From Sphingobacterium sp. UBA4616 (GTDB taxonomy: Bacteria; Bacteroidota; Bacteroidia; Sphingobacteriales; Sphingobacteriaceae), in assembly GCA_002386525.1 (NCBI GenBank), contig DGIS01000012.1, forward strand, positions 18,966 through 82,965: DNA of 64,000 nucleotides, read 5' to 3'. Below the pieces are notes generated by a model, which saw only the letters and a program-made list of their open reading frames with translations, was not told the origin of the DNA and ran no database searches. Position 1 is the stretch's first letter. Each line of letters starts with the position of its first letter. Made by a program: the position numbers and the translations under genes. Positions 1 to 9,745 of the stretch are shown in pieces.

Positions 1-30
1 CACCTTTTTATTTATCTGATTTATTAGTTA

Positions 31-1380
31 TTAATAAAGGGTGAACTCAACACGGCGGTTTTGTTGACGGCCAGCTGCATTTTTATTCGTTGCAATTGGT
101 TGATCAGGACCATATCCGGTGGCCTCAATACGTGAAGCATTTGCGCCTTGCGATACTAAATACGCCTTTACAGCTTCTGCACGTTCTTTAGACAAACGCA
201 TGTTTAATTCGCGTGAGCCTGTATTATCGGTGTGACCAGCGAGCTTTAAGCTGAAATTCTTTTCGATTAATAATGCGGCAACTCTATTCAATGTTGCGTA
301 AGAGCTTGAGCGAATAGTTGCTTTACCTAAATCAAACTCCAAGTTTTTGATCGCGTCAGCAACAACTTTTTTATCTGCTTCTGTAACGACAACTTTCTCT
401 ACGACTTTGGTTTCGTTTTTAACAACAATTGGACAACCCGATCCGTCCACTTGAACACCTGAAGGTGTGTCTGGGCATTTATCATATTTGTTAGCCACAC
501 CGTCGCCGTCGTCATCTTTCAGATCATTGTTAAGACCATCCAACTGTCCTTGTAATGCTTGATTTTTAGCATTCAACGCATCATTTTGAGCCTTTAAGTC
601 ATCATATTTAACCGTGTAGTCATTGACAAGGGTTGCGACAGGGTTAGAATTGTTTAAAGCAGGTTTGCTACCACTACCCAATGCAAATTCTAGGCCTGCG
701 TGAGCATAAGTGAATAAGTCATTTTTGTATTGTTGACCCACTGGGTTAGCGGTACCCATTCTGTTGTCAAAACGTTGGTTCGCCCAATTCAATTGGTATC
801 CGAGTTCAAAGTTGATACCTTTTGCTACGGCGAATTTAAAACCAAAATCTGCTGGTACATAAATCTTAGAATATGAGTCACCATATTCTCCTCTGTCCCC
901 GTTAGCGATTGCAGCGGTCTCGGCGTTCATTACACCAACACCAATGGATGCGTACGGTTTAATAAAGCTGTTGAAAAATCTCCAGTTGGTATTTGCTGCT
1001 AAAAACTCGCCCGACAACGCTACAGACCAAGGTGTTTTAGTTTCAAATCCTGTTTGTTTATCGCTGTTATCGTAGCCTGATGTTTTTCCACCAAAATAAG
1101 TAGCTTTCAATCCAAAGGAAGGGGAGATTTGCTTCTTGATGTAAGCACTATAACCCAAATTCCAATCCAATTTATCGTAACCACCGTTGTTAAACTTGGC
1201 GATATTTTGCAAGCTCGTTACACCTGCTCCCACACCGATCGACCACGTTCTATATTGTGTTGCCGAGCCTAACGGTGTTGTGCCTTCAATTGATGCGTCT
1301 TTTGTGCTTTGCGCAAAGGATGCGGTGGATAAAATTCCTGCCGCAACAAGTAATCCTGATTTTTTAAGGCTAATTTTCAT
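31..1380 (-). CDS. OmpA-family outer membrane protein with TSP3 calcium-binding linker
   Basis: A 449-residue secreted porin-like protein that ties the outer membrane to peptidoglycan. A Sec signal peptide ends near residue 23 (ASFAQ). Residues about 45-235 have the alternating aromatic pattern of an outer-membrane beta-barrel. A heptad-like segment (253-287) follows, then a thrombospondin-type-3 calcium motif (DDDGDGVANKYDKCPD, about 289-304). The C-terminal OmpA/MotB domain (about 345-449) keeps the peptidoglycan-binding core GHTDNTGSRELN with D385 and R400, and RRVEF at the end. Domain order is that of Bacteroidota OmpA/OprF-like proteins. It appears monocistronic. No clear TAnnTTTG element lies upstream. 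Confidence 0.93.
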   Translation of the reverse strand: MKISLKKSGLLVAAGILSTASFAQSTKDASIEGTTPLGSATQYRTWSIGVGAGVTSLQNIAKFNNGGYDKLDWNLGYSAYIKKQISPSFGLKATYFGGKTSGYDNSDKQTGFETKTPWSVALSGEFLAANTNWRFFNSFIKPYASIGVGVMNAETAAIANGDRGEYGDSYSKIYVPADFGFKFAVAKGINFELGYQLNWANQRFDNRMGTANPVGQQYKNDLFTYAHAGLEFALGSGSKPALNNSNPVATLVNDYTVKYDDLKAQNDALNAKNQALQGQLDGLNNDLKDDDGDGVANKYDKCPDTPSGVQVDGSGCPIVVKNETKVVEKVVVTEADKKVVADAIKNLEFDLGKATIRSSSYATLNRVAALLIEKNFSLKLAGHTDNTGSRELNMRLSKERAEAVKAYLVSQGANASRIEATGYGPDQPIATNKNAAGRQQNRRVEFTLY

Positions 1381-1470
1381 AATGCGTGTTTGTAAAATTA
1401 TCTACTATAATACTGTTGTTAAATTAACTCACTGAACACTCTTGCAATAAATTTGCCAAAAATTATTTGG

Positions 1471-2313
1471 TTACTCTACACGTCCAAAGAAGTTTGGCAC
1501 TTCAATTTCAAAAGCCAGATGCTTAACAATATTTTCAGTAAAAATGTTTTGAAAAAAAGTTTTCCTGCTTTTGGTAATCAAAATAACATCAATGTCTTCG
1601 TCCCGGATAATGGTATGAATACCGTTAGCAATATTCTCTCGAGAACCGGCAAAATAACTTGGGGATTTGACAATGTATGAAATGTCTTCAATGCCAGTTT
1701 CAGTAATAATCTCTTCGATCCAGTTTTCTAGTTTTTTTCCTAACACTTTGATTTCTAATTCATTTTTATTGATGTGAATCAATTGAAGATGAAAGTCTTT
1801 TCCATATAATGGAATTGCTTGTTTAAGCACTTCAAGTTCGCCAGGTTTGAAATTTGTTAACAACCCAATGGTATCTTTTTTTAGCTTTATCGCATTTTTT
1901 GGAACAGCTAAAACAGGTATTTTGGACTCTTTAATAACATCATAAGTATTACTTCCGATCAAAACAGATTCGAGCCCTGTGACTCCTTTTGTACCCATAA
2001 TAATCGTTTGGTATGTCTCTTTTATCTCTTGTTTTTCCAGCGTTTCGGCCAAAATGCCGTTGTCAAATAATGTAGAAATTTTAAGTGAAGGATATTCTTG
2101 TAGAAGTTCGGCTACAAGCTTCTCCATTTTCTGATGAGCTTCCACCTCCGTAGGGTCTACTAAATGCTTCGCATTTGCAAATTTATTGCTGTGGGATGTG
2201 AACGAATGAAAGAGTGTGATCTCATTATTTGACATCGCAGCCACTTGCGCGGCATAAAATGCGGCTACTCGTGCATTTTCGGAATAATCGACAGGTATTA
2301 ATAGTTTAGACAT
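1471..2313 (-). CDS. Universal stress protein, tandem UspA domains
   Basis: A 280-residue cytosolic protein of two fused Usp domains (about 1-140 and 147-280). The first half keeps the nucleotide-binding pattern G-2x-G-9x-G-S (MGTKGVTGLESVLIGS, residues 106-121) and the early Asp (D9). The second half has lost that pattern and has TKSRKTFFQ at the equivalent place, so probably only one half binds ATP. It lies 12 bases after a paralogue with the same architecture, and the two almost certainly share one transcript. Usp proteins commonly respond to starvation, hypoxia or redox stress; the ligand and trigger here are not visible. Confidence 0.9.
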   Translation of the reverse strand: MSKLLIPVDYSENARVAAFYAAQVAAMSNNEITLFHSFTSHSNKFANAKHLVDPTEVEAHQKMEKLVAELLQEYPSLKISTLFDNGILAETLEKQEIKETYQTIIMGTKGVTGLESVLIGSNTYDVIKESKIPVLAVPKNAIKLKKDTIGLLTNFKPGELEVLKQAIPLYGKDFHLQLIHINKNELEIKVLGKKLENWIEEIITETGIEDISYIVKSPSYFAGSRENIANGIHTIIRDEDIDVILITKSRKTFFQNIFTENIVKHLAFEIEVPNFFGRVE

Positions 2314-2325
2314 GGCTATAAGGTA

Positions 2326-3174
2326 TTATGCTTTTGTGAAAAATATCGGGATTAACGGATGGCTAAATAATGCTTTTGCGACCGAACGCGAAAAGACACG
2401 TTCAAAGAATGATTTTCTCGATCTTGTCACTAATAGAATTTTAATCTTTTCGTTATGGATCATCTCGTTAATGACTTCTGGAACTGTATCTAGATCCTCA
2501 ATATCACCTTGGATCGAATCAACTTCTATTGCAATATTGGTTACGCCGATATGTTTTTTGATCTTATATTTCCATACTTCAAGCTTATCCTCGATTCTAT
2601 TTTCTGATGAGTGATCGTAGTGTACATGCATAAGTTTTAACTCAAAATCTTTACCGATAATATTGACAAAGTCTTTTACTGTATGGATCTCTTCTTCTTT
2701 AAAATTGGACAGTAGGCCGACAGTATCTATAGGTGTATAATATGCTTCGTTTGGAATGGCTAATACGGGTATTTTGGCTTTTTTGCTAATGACATACGTG
2801 GTGCTGCCAATAAGCTTACTGTCCTCATTGGTGATGCCCTTAGTGCCCATAACTAGAAAATCAAACTGATCCGGAGTAGCAAGTTCAGGTAGCGTTTCTG
2901 TAATCATACCTCGCTCGCATTGTGTCGATATTTGAAGTGTAGGATGTTGTAGCTTTATTGATTCTGCCAGATCTTTGATAAGGATATCTGCTTTAAAAAT
3001 TGGAGAGTTTGCGTCATTAGGGCTGTTTTCTTCCTCGAACACCGCAGAAGCAGAGGTGTAATTGTGATAAAGGTGGAGCGCATAACCCTTTTCCAGGGAT
3101 AGGTTCACCGCATAATTAACAGCATTGATAGCATGAGCCGAAAAATCTACCGGTAGTAGAATGTTTTTTTTCAT
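2326..3174 (-). CDS. Universal stress protein, tandem UspA domains (paralogue)
   Basis: A 282-residue paralogue of the downstream Usp gene, again with two domains. The ATP-binding pattern MGTKGITNEDSKLIGS is in the N-terminal half and a degenerate second half carries TRSRKSFFERVFS. The shared RSRKxFFxxxFxxxxxKxL block in the second domain of both proteins suggests a conserved interaction surface unrelated to ATP binding. It is the first gene of a two-gene operon. Two exact minus-strand TAnnTTTG elements lie about 90-110 bases upstream of the ATG. Confidence 0.9.
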   Translation of the reverse strand: MKKNILLPVDFSAHAINAVNYAVNLSLEKGYALHLYHNYTSASAVFEEENSPNDANSPIFKADILIKDLAESIKLQHPTLQISTQCERGMITETLPELATPDQFDFLVMGTKGITNEDSKLIGSTTYVISKKAKIPVLAIPNEAYYTPIDTVGLLSNFKEEEIHTVKDFVNIIGKDFELKLMHVHYDHSSENRIEDKLEVWKYKIKKHIGVTNIAIEVDSIQGDIEDLDTVPEVINEMIHNEKIKILLVTRSRKSFFERVFSRSVAKALFSHPLIPIFFTKA

Positions 3175-3263
3175 TAGAAGGAATTTAATCTACAAAATCT
3201 AATCTTATTTATTTTGCACTAGGGAATGTGCTTGAAAGTATACCCAATTCCCTATTTTACTAT

Positions 3264-3307
3264 CAAATGTAATAAAACAAATGTAATTGTGGATGACCTC
3301 AGGTCAA
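3264..3307 (-). promoter_or_regulatory. Predicted promoter(s) of the usp operon
   Basis: Read on the minus strand, TACATTTG occurs twice (3264-3271 and 3278-3285). Each exactly matches the Bacteroidota -7 consensus TAnnTTTG. The upstream copy is preceded by TTG (3305-3307) at a spacing of 19, which is the expected -33 distance. The duplicated -7 box 14 bases apart suggests two start sites. Confidence 0.6.
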
Positions 3308-3543
3308 ATAGTTTTTATCGTTTTACATGTGAAAGCTGAGAAGCTTTGCACAAATATGAATAACGAATAACACTTTTAGAATGTTATATTTAATATCAAT
3401 TTGTGATTGCTGTCACCAATAAAATTGGTATGTCTTAACTGGCTGAATGTTAGCATCTGAATTTTTTGTTTGAAAAGTCAAAGTCGCACTTTTCGTTGTT
3501 TAGAGAAAACGGTCGTTTCAAGGTCAATATATGGAATTCCACA

Positions 3544-3574
3544 TTGCATAACCTATCAATTTTGAGTAAGTTTG
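3544..3574 (+). promoter_or_regulatory. Predicted alaS promoter
   Basis: TTG (3544-3546), 20 bases, then TAAGTTTG (3567-3574), an exact TAnnTTTG match. Transcription would start near 3580, giving a leader of about 15 bases before the alaS ATG. Confidence 0.65.
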
Positions 3575-3595
3575 CACATATTTTTAGATAATTAA

Positions 3596-6211
3596 ATGAC
3601 AAGTAGAGAAATTCGTCAGGCCTTTTTGGACTTTTTTAAAAGTAAGGGGCATCAAATAGTACCATCAGCACCAGTAGTTGTAAAAAATGACCCAACTTTA
3701 ATGTTTACCAATGCGGGAATGAATCAATTCAAAGATTTATTTCTGGGTGAAGCACCCATTAAATTTCCTCGCGTTGCCGATACTCAACGCTGTTTACGTG
3801 TTTCTGGAAAGCACAATGATCTGGAAGAAGTCGGCATTGACACCTATCATCACACGTTGTTTGAGATGTTAGGAAACTGGAGTTTCGGTGATTACTTTAA
3901 GAAAGAAGCGATTGCTTGGGCTTGGGAACTATTGACAGTTGTATATAAGTTAGACAAAGACCGTCTGTATGTAACTATTTTTGAAGGAGATGCCAAAGAA
4001 GGCTTGGAGCGTGATATGGAAGCTTTCAATTTCTGGAAAGAATGGATTAGCGAAGATAGAATTCTCCTTGGGAACAAGAAAGATAATTTTTGGGAAATGG
4101 GGGAGACAGGACCTTGTGGGCCTTGTTCCGAAATCCATTTTGATATGCGCAGCACAGAAGAGCGTGAACAAACTTCCGGACAGAGTTTGGTGAATGCAGA
4201 CCACCCTCAAGTCATTGAGATCTGGAATCTCGTATTCATGCAATTTAATCGATTGAAAGATGGCTCGCTTCAGTCGCTACCAGCTAAACATGTTGATACT
4301 GGAATGGGCTTTGAGCGTTTGGTGCGATGCATACAGGGTAAGACTTCCAATTATGATACCGACGTATTTACACCTACTATCGATTTTATCGCTGAAAAAT
4401 CAGGTATAAAATATGGTATAGATGAAAAGGCTGACATTGCCATGCGCGTAGTTTCTGATCATATCCGTGCAGTAAGTTTTGCAATTGCCGATGGCCAACT
4501 GCCATCCAACAATAAAGCAGGCTACGTGATTCGCCGTATTTTACGCCGCGCGGTACGTTATGCTTATACATTTTTAGGCTTTAAAACCCCTTTTATTAAC
4601 GAAATTGTGCCTGTATTGGCTTCTCAGTTCGCAGGCGTATTTGATGAATTGATTCAACAACAGGATTTTGTACAGAAAGTGATCTTAGAAGAGGAGGTTT
4701 CGTTCCTTAGAACCTTGTCCACTGGCGTACAGCGATTTGAAAATTATGTGGAGAATAACGTTGTCATTAAGGGGGATTTTGCTTTCGAACTCTATGATAC
4801 TTACGGATTCCCGATCGACTTAACGGAATTGTTAGCGCGTGAAAAAGGCTTAACTGTCGATATGGAAGGTTTCAGCCAAGCACTTCAAATTCAGAAAGAT
4901 CGTTCTCGCGCTGCCACAGCGATTGACACCGGTGATTGGATTGAAGTAAATGAAGATGAAGGGTTTGAATTCGTAGGCTATGATACATTAACTGCCGTTA
5001 CTGAGGTTGTTAAATACCGTAAAGTTGTATCAAAAAATAAAGAGCAATTCCAATTGGTGCTTTCAGTTAGCCCCTTTTACGCTGAGGGTGGGGGCCAAGT
5101 GGGCGATTCTGGGGAATTGATTTCGGAATCAACAGGTGAGAAGATCTATATCACAGATACTAAAAAGGAAAATGGGCTATTTGTTCACTTTACAAACAAA
5201 TTGCCGCTTGAATTGAAAGGTACATTTATAGCGCAGGTTGATAAAACCAAAAGAACCGATACCGAAAACAATCACTCAGCAACCCATTTATTACATGCAG
5301 CTTTGAAACAGGTATTGGGAAATCACGTGAACCAAAAGGGTTCATTGGTCAACGCCGATACTTTACGTTTTGATATCTCTCATTTTGCGAAAATGACCGA
5401 CGAGGAGATTAAGCAGGTAGAGGATATTGTCAATGCTAAGATTCGCGAAAATATACCCTTGAAGGAAGAACGAAATGTTCCGTACCAACAGGCCCTTAAT
5501 TCGGGTGTTACAGCCCTATTTGGGGAAAAATATGGCGATTTTGTGCGTGTGATTACTTTTGAAGATCAATATTCCAAAGAACTCTGTGGGGGTACACATG
5601 TCAAAGCAACGGGTCAGATCGGGTTTTTCAAAATTGTTTCCGAATCTGCTGTCGCCGCTGGTGTCCGTCGTATCGAAGCAATTACAGGAACGCGCTCAGC
5701 ATCGGTTATCCGTGAACATTTCGAATTGGTTCATCACCTGAAAGAGCTCATGAATAATCCAAAGGATTTTGTGTCTGCGTTAGGTAAAATCATCGATGAG
5801 AATGGTGCCTTGAAGAAAGAAGTCGAGAAAAGTATCACAGAAAAATCGTTAGCCTTGAAGTCTGATTTAGAAGCAAAGATCCAGCAGGTTGGACCGATTA
5901 ATTTCTTGTCTACCATTGTTGATCTTCCAAATGCTGAAGCTGTGAAAACATTGGCGTATGCTTTAAAAGGTGCTGTCATTAACTTGTTTTTAGTAATAGG
6001 TGCTGAATTTGATGGTAAGCCAAGCTTGACTGTTGTTTTATCCGACGAATTGGCTAAAGAAAAAGGATTAAATGCAAGTACAATTGTTCGAGAATTAGCT
6101 AAGGATATCCAAGGAGGGGGCGGTGGTCAGCCATTCTTCGCGACAGCTGGAGGTAAAAATCCTGCGGGATTAAAGGTCGCAATTGGGCGCGCAATAGACT
6201 TCTTGAAATAA
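3596..6211 (+). CDS. alaS: Alanine--tRNA ligase
   Basis: Full-length cytosolic class II aminoacyl-tRNA synthetase that charges tRNA-Ala and clears Ser/Gly mischarging. The 871 residues match the usual bacterial length. The N-terminus (TSREIRQAFLDFFKSKGH) is typical. The editing domain carries the zinc motif HSATH (about 560-564) and CGGTH (about 664-668). The C-Ala domain ends with the glycine-rich GGGGGQPFFATAGGK. The ATG follows a good -33/-7 promoter. No internal damage is seen. Confidence 0.99.
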   Translation: MTSREIRQAFLDFFKSKGHQIVPSAPVVVKNDPTLMFTNAGMNQFKDLFLGEAPIKFPRVADTQRCLRVSGKHNDLEEVGIDTYHHTLFEMLGNWSFGDYFKKEAIAWAWELLTVVYKLDKDRLYVTIFEGDAKEGLERDMEAFNFWKEWISEDRILLGNKKDNFWEMGETGPCGPCSEIHFDMRSTEEREQTSGQSLVNADHPQVIEIWNLVFMQFNRLKDGSLQSLPAKHVDTGMGFERLVRCIQGKTSNYDTDVFTPTIDFIAEKSGIKYGIDEKADIAMRVVSDHIRAVSFAIADGQLPSNNKAGYVIRRILRRAVRYAYTFLGFKTPFINEIVPVLASQFAGVFDELIQQQDFVQKVILEEEVSFLRTLSTGVQRFENYVENNVVIKGDFAFELYDTYGFPIDLTELLAREKGLTVDMEGFSQALQIQKDRSRAATAIDTGDWIEVNEDEGFEFVGYDTLTAVTEVVKYRKVVSKNKEQFQLVLSVSPFYAEGGGQVGDSGELISESTGEKIYITDTKKENGLFVHFTNKLPLELKGTFIAQVDKTKRTDTENNHSATHLLHAALKQVLGNHVNQKGSLVNADTLRFDISHFAKMTDEEIKQVEDIVNAKIRENIPLKEERNVPYQQALNSGVTALFGEKYGDFVRVITFEDQYSKELCGGTHVKATGQIGFFKIVSESAVAAGVRRIEAITGTRSASVIREHFELVHHLKELMNNPKDFVSALGKIIDENGALKKEVEKSITEKSLALKSDLEAKIQQVGPINFLSTIVDLPNAEAVKTLAYALKGAVINLFLVIGAEFDGKPSLTVVLSDELAKEKGLNASTIVRELAKDIQGGGGGQPFFATAGGKNPAGLKVAIGRAIDFLK

Positions 6212-6270
6212 ATTTAGGAGCAGTTAAATAAGGCTATTAAGGATAGGTATTAACAACTAAAAATAAACGG

Positions 6271-7368
6271 ATGAAAAAGGCAGTTTTTTTTGCGGTAGGA
6301 ATTGTTGGTTTGATGATGAGTTGCCAAAATAAGGAGCAGTTTACCATTGCAGGAAATGTCGAAAATCCTGGCAATGTCAAAGTTATTTCGTTATATGAAG
6401 GGGATACAAAACTCGATTCTATGTTTTTTGGCGACAATAACAAATTTCAGTTTGTAAGACCTGCTAGCCAATCCAGATTATTATCTTTGCGGGTAGGTAA
6501 AAATCGGTATGATTTGATCGCCTCTCCTGGGGAGACAATTACTTTTAATACAGACCTTCATAAAGATGTCAATGATTACCAGGTGGAAGGTTCTGAATTG
6601 TCAAAAACGATACAGCCCTTTGCCAAAGAACGGAACTATCGCGATTATGTGCAGGATTCTTTGCAAACGGTATTTTCTAAGCTAACTTCAAACTCGACAG
6701 CAGACGAGATTGAAAAGATTCGTGCAGAATATAAAGCCAAATTTGCAGCAGTACTACGTACATATACGAAGAAAGCGGTAGATTTTTCGAATAAACACAA
6801 TGATTTGGCTGGATTTTATGCCATCTCCACCTTAGATCCCGAAGTGGCCGAAAGTGAAATTATTGCTTATGCCGATAAAATAAAGGATGAATTTACGGAG
6901 AATAGGTACGTGACCCAATTTAAAGAGGAAACCCAAAAGCTAAAAAAAATGGCGATTGGGCAGCCTGCTCCTGAACTGATATCCTTTACACCATCCAATA
7001 AAGAAGTGAAGTTGTCTAGTTTTAAAGGTAAATATACATTGGTCGACTTTTGGGCTTCGTGGTGTATGCCTTGTCGTCAAGAGAACCCTAATCTTGTTCG
7101 GTTGTATAATGCCTTTCATGGTAAAGGATTTGAAATACTATCTGTTTCATTTGACGACAATCCTGGTTCATGGATGCGGGCTATCGAGGATGATAAGTTG
7201 ACTTGGACACATGTATCTGATTTGAAAGCTTGGAGCTCGCCTGTTGTTATCGATTACCGGGTTAAAGCCTTGCCTACTTCCTACATCTTAGATCCGAACG
7301 GTTTTATTATAGCGAAAAATCTACGTGGAGGGGAGCTGGAGACGTTTTTGAAGAAAACAATTAAGTAA
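6271..7368 (+). CDS. TlpA-like thiol-disulfide lipoprotein (DUF4369-like + thioredoxin fold)
   Basis: A 365-residue predicted lipoprotein (signal ends LMMSC, lipid Cys18). The N-terminal half (about 25-125) resembles the DUF4369 beta domain common in Bacteroidota. A helical middle follows, then an AhpC/TSA-TlpA thioredoxin domain (about 235-365) with the redox motif WCMPC (C265, C268) and the cis-Pro region LPTSYILD. It probably acts as a periplasmic or surface-anchored disulfide reductase; the client is unknown. It sits 59 bases after alaS and may be partly read through from it. Confidence 0.88.
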   Translation: MKKAVFFAVGIVGLMMSCQNKEQFTIAGNVENPGNVKVISLYEGDTKLDSMFFGDNNKFQFVRPASQSRLLSLRVGKNRYDLIASPGETITFNTDLHKDVNDYQVEGSELSKTIQPFAKERNYRDYVQDSLQTVFSKLTSNSTADEIEKIRAEYKAKFAAVLRTYTKKAVDFSNKHNDLAGFYAISTLDPEVAESEIIAYADKIKDEFTENRYVTQFKEETQKLKKMAIGQPAPELISFTPSNKEVKLSSFKGKYTLVDFWASWCMPCRQENPNLVRLYNAFHGKGFEILSVSFDDNPGSWMRAIEDDKLTWTHVSDLKAWSSPVVIDYRVKALPTSYILDPNGFIIAKNLRGGELETFLKKTIK

Positions 7369-7471
7369 TCCTTGTGTTATTGTTAAATAGCATATTACTT
7401 AATAATTTGGTAACATAGGGTTAACTGATTGTTATCATTTTGTTTATAATTTAGCAAAAAAAATAAGACAA

Positions 7472-8167
7472 ATGAGTTCTTCGAAACAAAAGATTTTAAT
7501 TGTTGATGACGAAAAGGATATCTTGGATTTAATTGCATTCAACTTAAATCGTGAAGGTTATCAGGTCTCTACAGCGCAAAATGGGGAAGAGGCGATCAAC
7601 GTTGCCAAACAGGTAAATCCTGACCTGATCATTTTGGATGTGATGATGCCCAAGATGGATGGAATTGAAGCTTGTCGCATTATGCGGGCAATGCCTGAAT
7701 TTAAAAGCACATTCATGGTATTTTTAACTGCTAGAAGCGAAGAGTATTCGGAGATTGCTGGATTTCACGTTGGTGCAGATGATTATATTGCAAAGCCAAT
7801 TAAGCCCCGTGCTTTAATGAGTCGCATCAATGCTATCTTGAGGAGAAATGCCACTGAAGAATCGGATGCCTCTGTTCAGGATAAAATTGAAATTTCCGAC
7901 TTGGTTATTGATAGGGATTCATTCTTGGTCTACAAAGGAGAACAAAAGATTGTTCTAGCGAAGAAAGAGTTTGAGTTATTATATCTATTGGCATCAAAAC
8001 CAAATAAGGTGTTTACACGCGAGCAGATCTTAAAGAGTATTTGGGAAGATTCTGTTGTAGTAACCAATCGCACGATTGACGTCCATATCCGCAAGCTGCG
8101 CGAAAAGATAGGTGACGATTATGTAACCACTGTAAAAGGTGTGGGATACAAATTCGATAAAGAATAA
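7472..8167 (+). CDS. OmpR/PhoB-type response regulator
   Basis: A 231-residue two-component regulator. The receiver domain (1-120) keeps the acidic pair VDDE, the phospho-acceptor D56 (LIILDVMMP) and K108 (AKPIKP). The winged-helix output domain (about 135-230) has the usual RTIDVHIRKLREKIG...VKGVGYKF block (residue runs shortened here). No histidine kinase adjoins it, so its partner must be encoded elsewhere. It ends at a strong terminator. RprY of Bacteroides has this architecture, but orthology is not established from sequence alone. Confidence 0.93.
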   Translation: MSSSKQKILIVDDEKDILDLIAFNLNREGYQVSTAQNGEEAINVAKQVNPDLIILDVMMPKMDGIEACRIMRAMPEFKSTFMVFLTARSEEYSEIAGFHVGADDYIAKPIKPRALMSRINAILRRNATEESDASVQDKIEISDLVIDRDSFLVYKGEQKIVLAKKEFELLYLLASKPNKVFTREQILKSIWEDSVVVTNRTIDVHIRKLREKIGDDYVTTVKGVGYKFDKE

Positions 8168-8169
8168 AG

Positions 8170-8199
8170 GAAGAGGCTCAGGCCTCTTCTTTGTTTTTC
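8170..8199 (+). terminator. Rho-independent terminator after the response regulator
   Basis: GAAGAGGC-TCAG-GCCTCTTC hairpin (8-bp perfect stem, tetraloop) followed by a T-rich tail, starting three bases after the stop codon. Confidence 0.85.
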
Positions 8200-8342
8200 A
8201 AATCCTTGGGAAAGAAATCCCAATTTAGGCAAGACCTTTAAGATCTGACAGGCAAAGGTTATTCGACACTTTTCTTGCGCAGGATGCCTAAATCGTATTG
8301 ATGAAACTACAGTTGCGGTATCGAACTCTTTCGCAAGATCAT

Positions 8343-8373
8343 TTGATATCACGGTTACAAATCTTTACTTTTG
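8343..8373 (+). promoter_or_regulatory. Predicted pyrC promoter
   Basis: TTG (8343-8345), 20 bases, then TACTTTTG (8366-8373), an exact TAnnTTTG match. The leader would be about 20 bases. The geometry is the same as at alaS. Confidence 0.65.
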
Positions 8374-8398
8374 ACCTAAAGCAAAGTAAAAAATCAAC

Positions 8399-9736
8399 AT
8401 GTCATCTATTCTTATAAAATCTGCACAACTTGTTAATGAAGGTAAAGTTGAGGTTGCTGACGTATATATCAGCAATGGTCGAATCGAAATGATTGCTCAG
8501 GAAATTAACCATCCTGCTGATCAAGAAATCAATGCGGAGGGACTACATTTATTCCCTGGGCTTATTGATGATCAAGTTCATTTCAGGGAACCAGGATTAA
8601 CATATAAAGCGGATATATGGCATGAAAGCCGCGCAGCAGTGGCTGGAGGCACCACCTCCTTTATGGAAATGCCTAATACGGTTCCAAACACATTAACGCA
8701 GGAGTTACTTCAAGATAAGTATGATATTGCAGCTAGAAATTCGCTGGCCAATTATTCATTCTTTATGGGAGCGGCGAACGATAATCTTGAGGAGGTCCTC
8801 AAAACGAATCCGAAGAATGTATGTGGCATAAAAGTTTTTATGGGTTCCTCTACTGGAAATATGTTGGTGGATAATGAAAAAGCATTGGAAGGGATCTTTG
8901 CGAATGCTCCAACCTTAGTAGCTACGCATTGTGAAGATGAGGCGACGATAAAGGCCAATCTGGCTTTATTTAAAGAGAAATATGGCGAAAGTGGACTGAA
9001 AATTGAGATGCATCCCCTAATTCGTTCTGAAGAGGCTTGTTACTTATCATCCTCAAAAGCTGTCGAACTCGCAAAAAAATACCATACGCGCTTGCATATT
9101 CTTCATATATCAACTGCCAGAGAAATTGCACTATTTACGAATGATATTCCATTAAAAGATAAAAAAATTACCGCTGAAGCTTGTATTCATCACCTGTGGT
9201 TTTCTGACCAGGATTACGCCTCAAAAGGTAACTTTATCAAATGGAATCCAGCGGTGAAAACAGCGAATGATCGCGACCAGATTCTAAAAGCTGTACTGGA
9301 TGGTCATATCGATGTGATAGCGACAGATCACGCTCCGCATACCATGGAGGAAAAATCTCAGGCCTACGCTTCCGCGCCAAGTGGAGGGCCTCTTGTGCAG
9401 CACGCATTGCAAGCTTTGCTCGATATGGTCAAAGCCGATAAAATGACCTTGGAACAATTGGTGCAAAAGTCTGCACATAATACGGCTACATTGTTCGAAA
9501 TTGAAGATAGAGGTTACATTCGTGAGGGATATTGGGCAGACCTTGTGTTGGTCGATCTGAATAAACCTTATACGGTATCGAAAGCGAATATCCTGTCGAA
9601 ATGCGGCTGGTCGCCATTTGAGGGACACACGTTTAGTTCAACGATTGAACATACTCTCGTATCAGGTAAACTTGCTTTCTCCAATGGACAACTTATTGAA
9701 AAAGGTGCTGGTGAACGTCTGTTGTTTAACCGATAG
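8399..9736 (+). CDS. pyrC: Dihydroorotase (class I)
   Basis: A 445-residue amidohydrolase converting carbamoyl-aspartate to dihydroorotate in pyrimidine synthesis. Recognisable blocks are HFREPG (61-66), AGGTTSFMEMPNT, the probable carboxylated-Lys segment GIKVFMGSSTGNM, THCEDE, LHILHIST and the ATDHAPHT metal-ligand motif. One oddity: the usual HxH metal pair reads Q59-V-H61, so the first His is Gln. Whether this is a lineage variant or signals altered metal use cannot be told here. It starts a run of three closely packed genes: the next start is 9 bases after its stop. Confidence 0.93.
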   Translation: MSSILIKSAQLVNEGKVEVADVYISNGRIEMIAQEINHPADQEINAEGLHLFPGLIDDQVHFREPGLTYKADIWHESRAAVAGGTTSFMEMPNTVPNTLTQELLQDKYDIAARNSLANYSFFMGAANDNLEEVLKTNPKNVCGIKVFMGSSTGNMLVDNEKALEGIFANAPTLVATHCEDEATIKANLALFKEKYGESGLKIEMHPLIRSEEACYLSSSKAVELAKKYHTRLHILHISTAREIALFTNDIPLKDKKITAEACIHHLWFSDQDYASKGNFIKWNPAVKTANDRDQILKAVLDGHIDVIATDHAPHTMEEKSQAYASAPSGGPLVQHALQALLDMVKADKMTLEQLVQKSAHNTATLFEIEDRGYIREGYWADLVLVDLNKPYTVSKANILSKCGWSPFEGHTFSSTIEHTLVSGKLAFSNGQLIEKGAGERLLFNR

Positions 9737-9745
9737 TATTTAGCA

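Larger units (their letters stand above)
3175..3595. other. Divergent intergenic region, usp operon / alaS
   Basis: These 421 bases hold no credible gene. They contain promoters for both directions (separate entries) and an odd-centred palindrome, TGACCT-C-AGGTCA (3294-3306), overlapping the -33 region of the usp promoter. Such a site could be an operator for a dimeric regulator, but no partner is evident. Confidence 0.6.
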
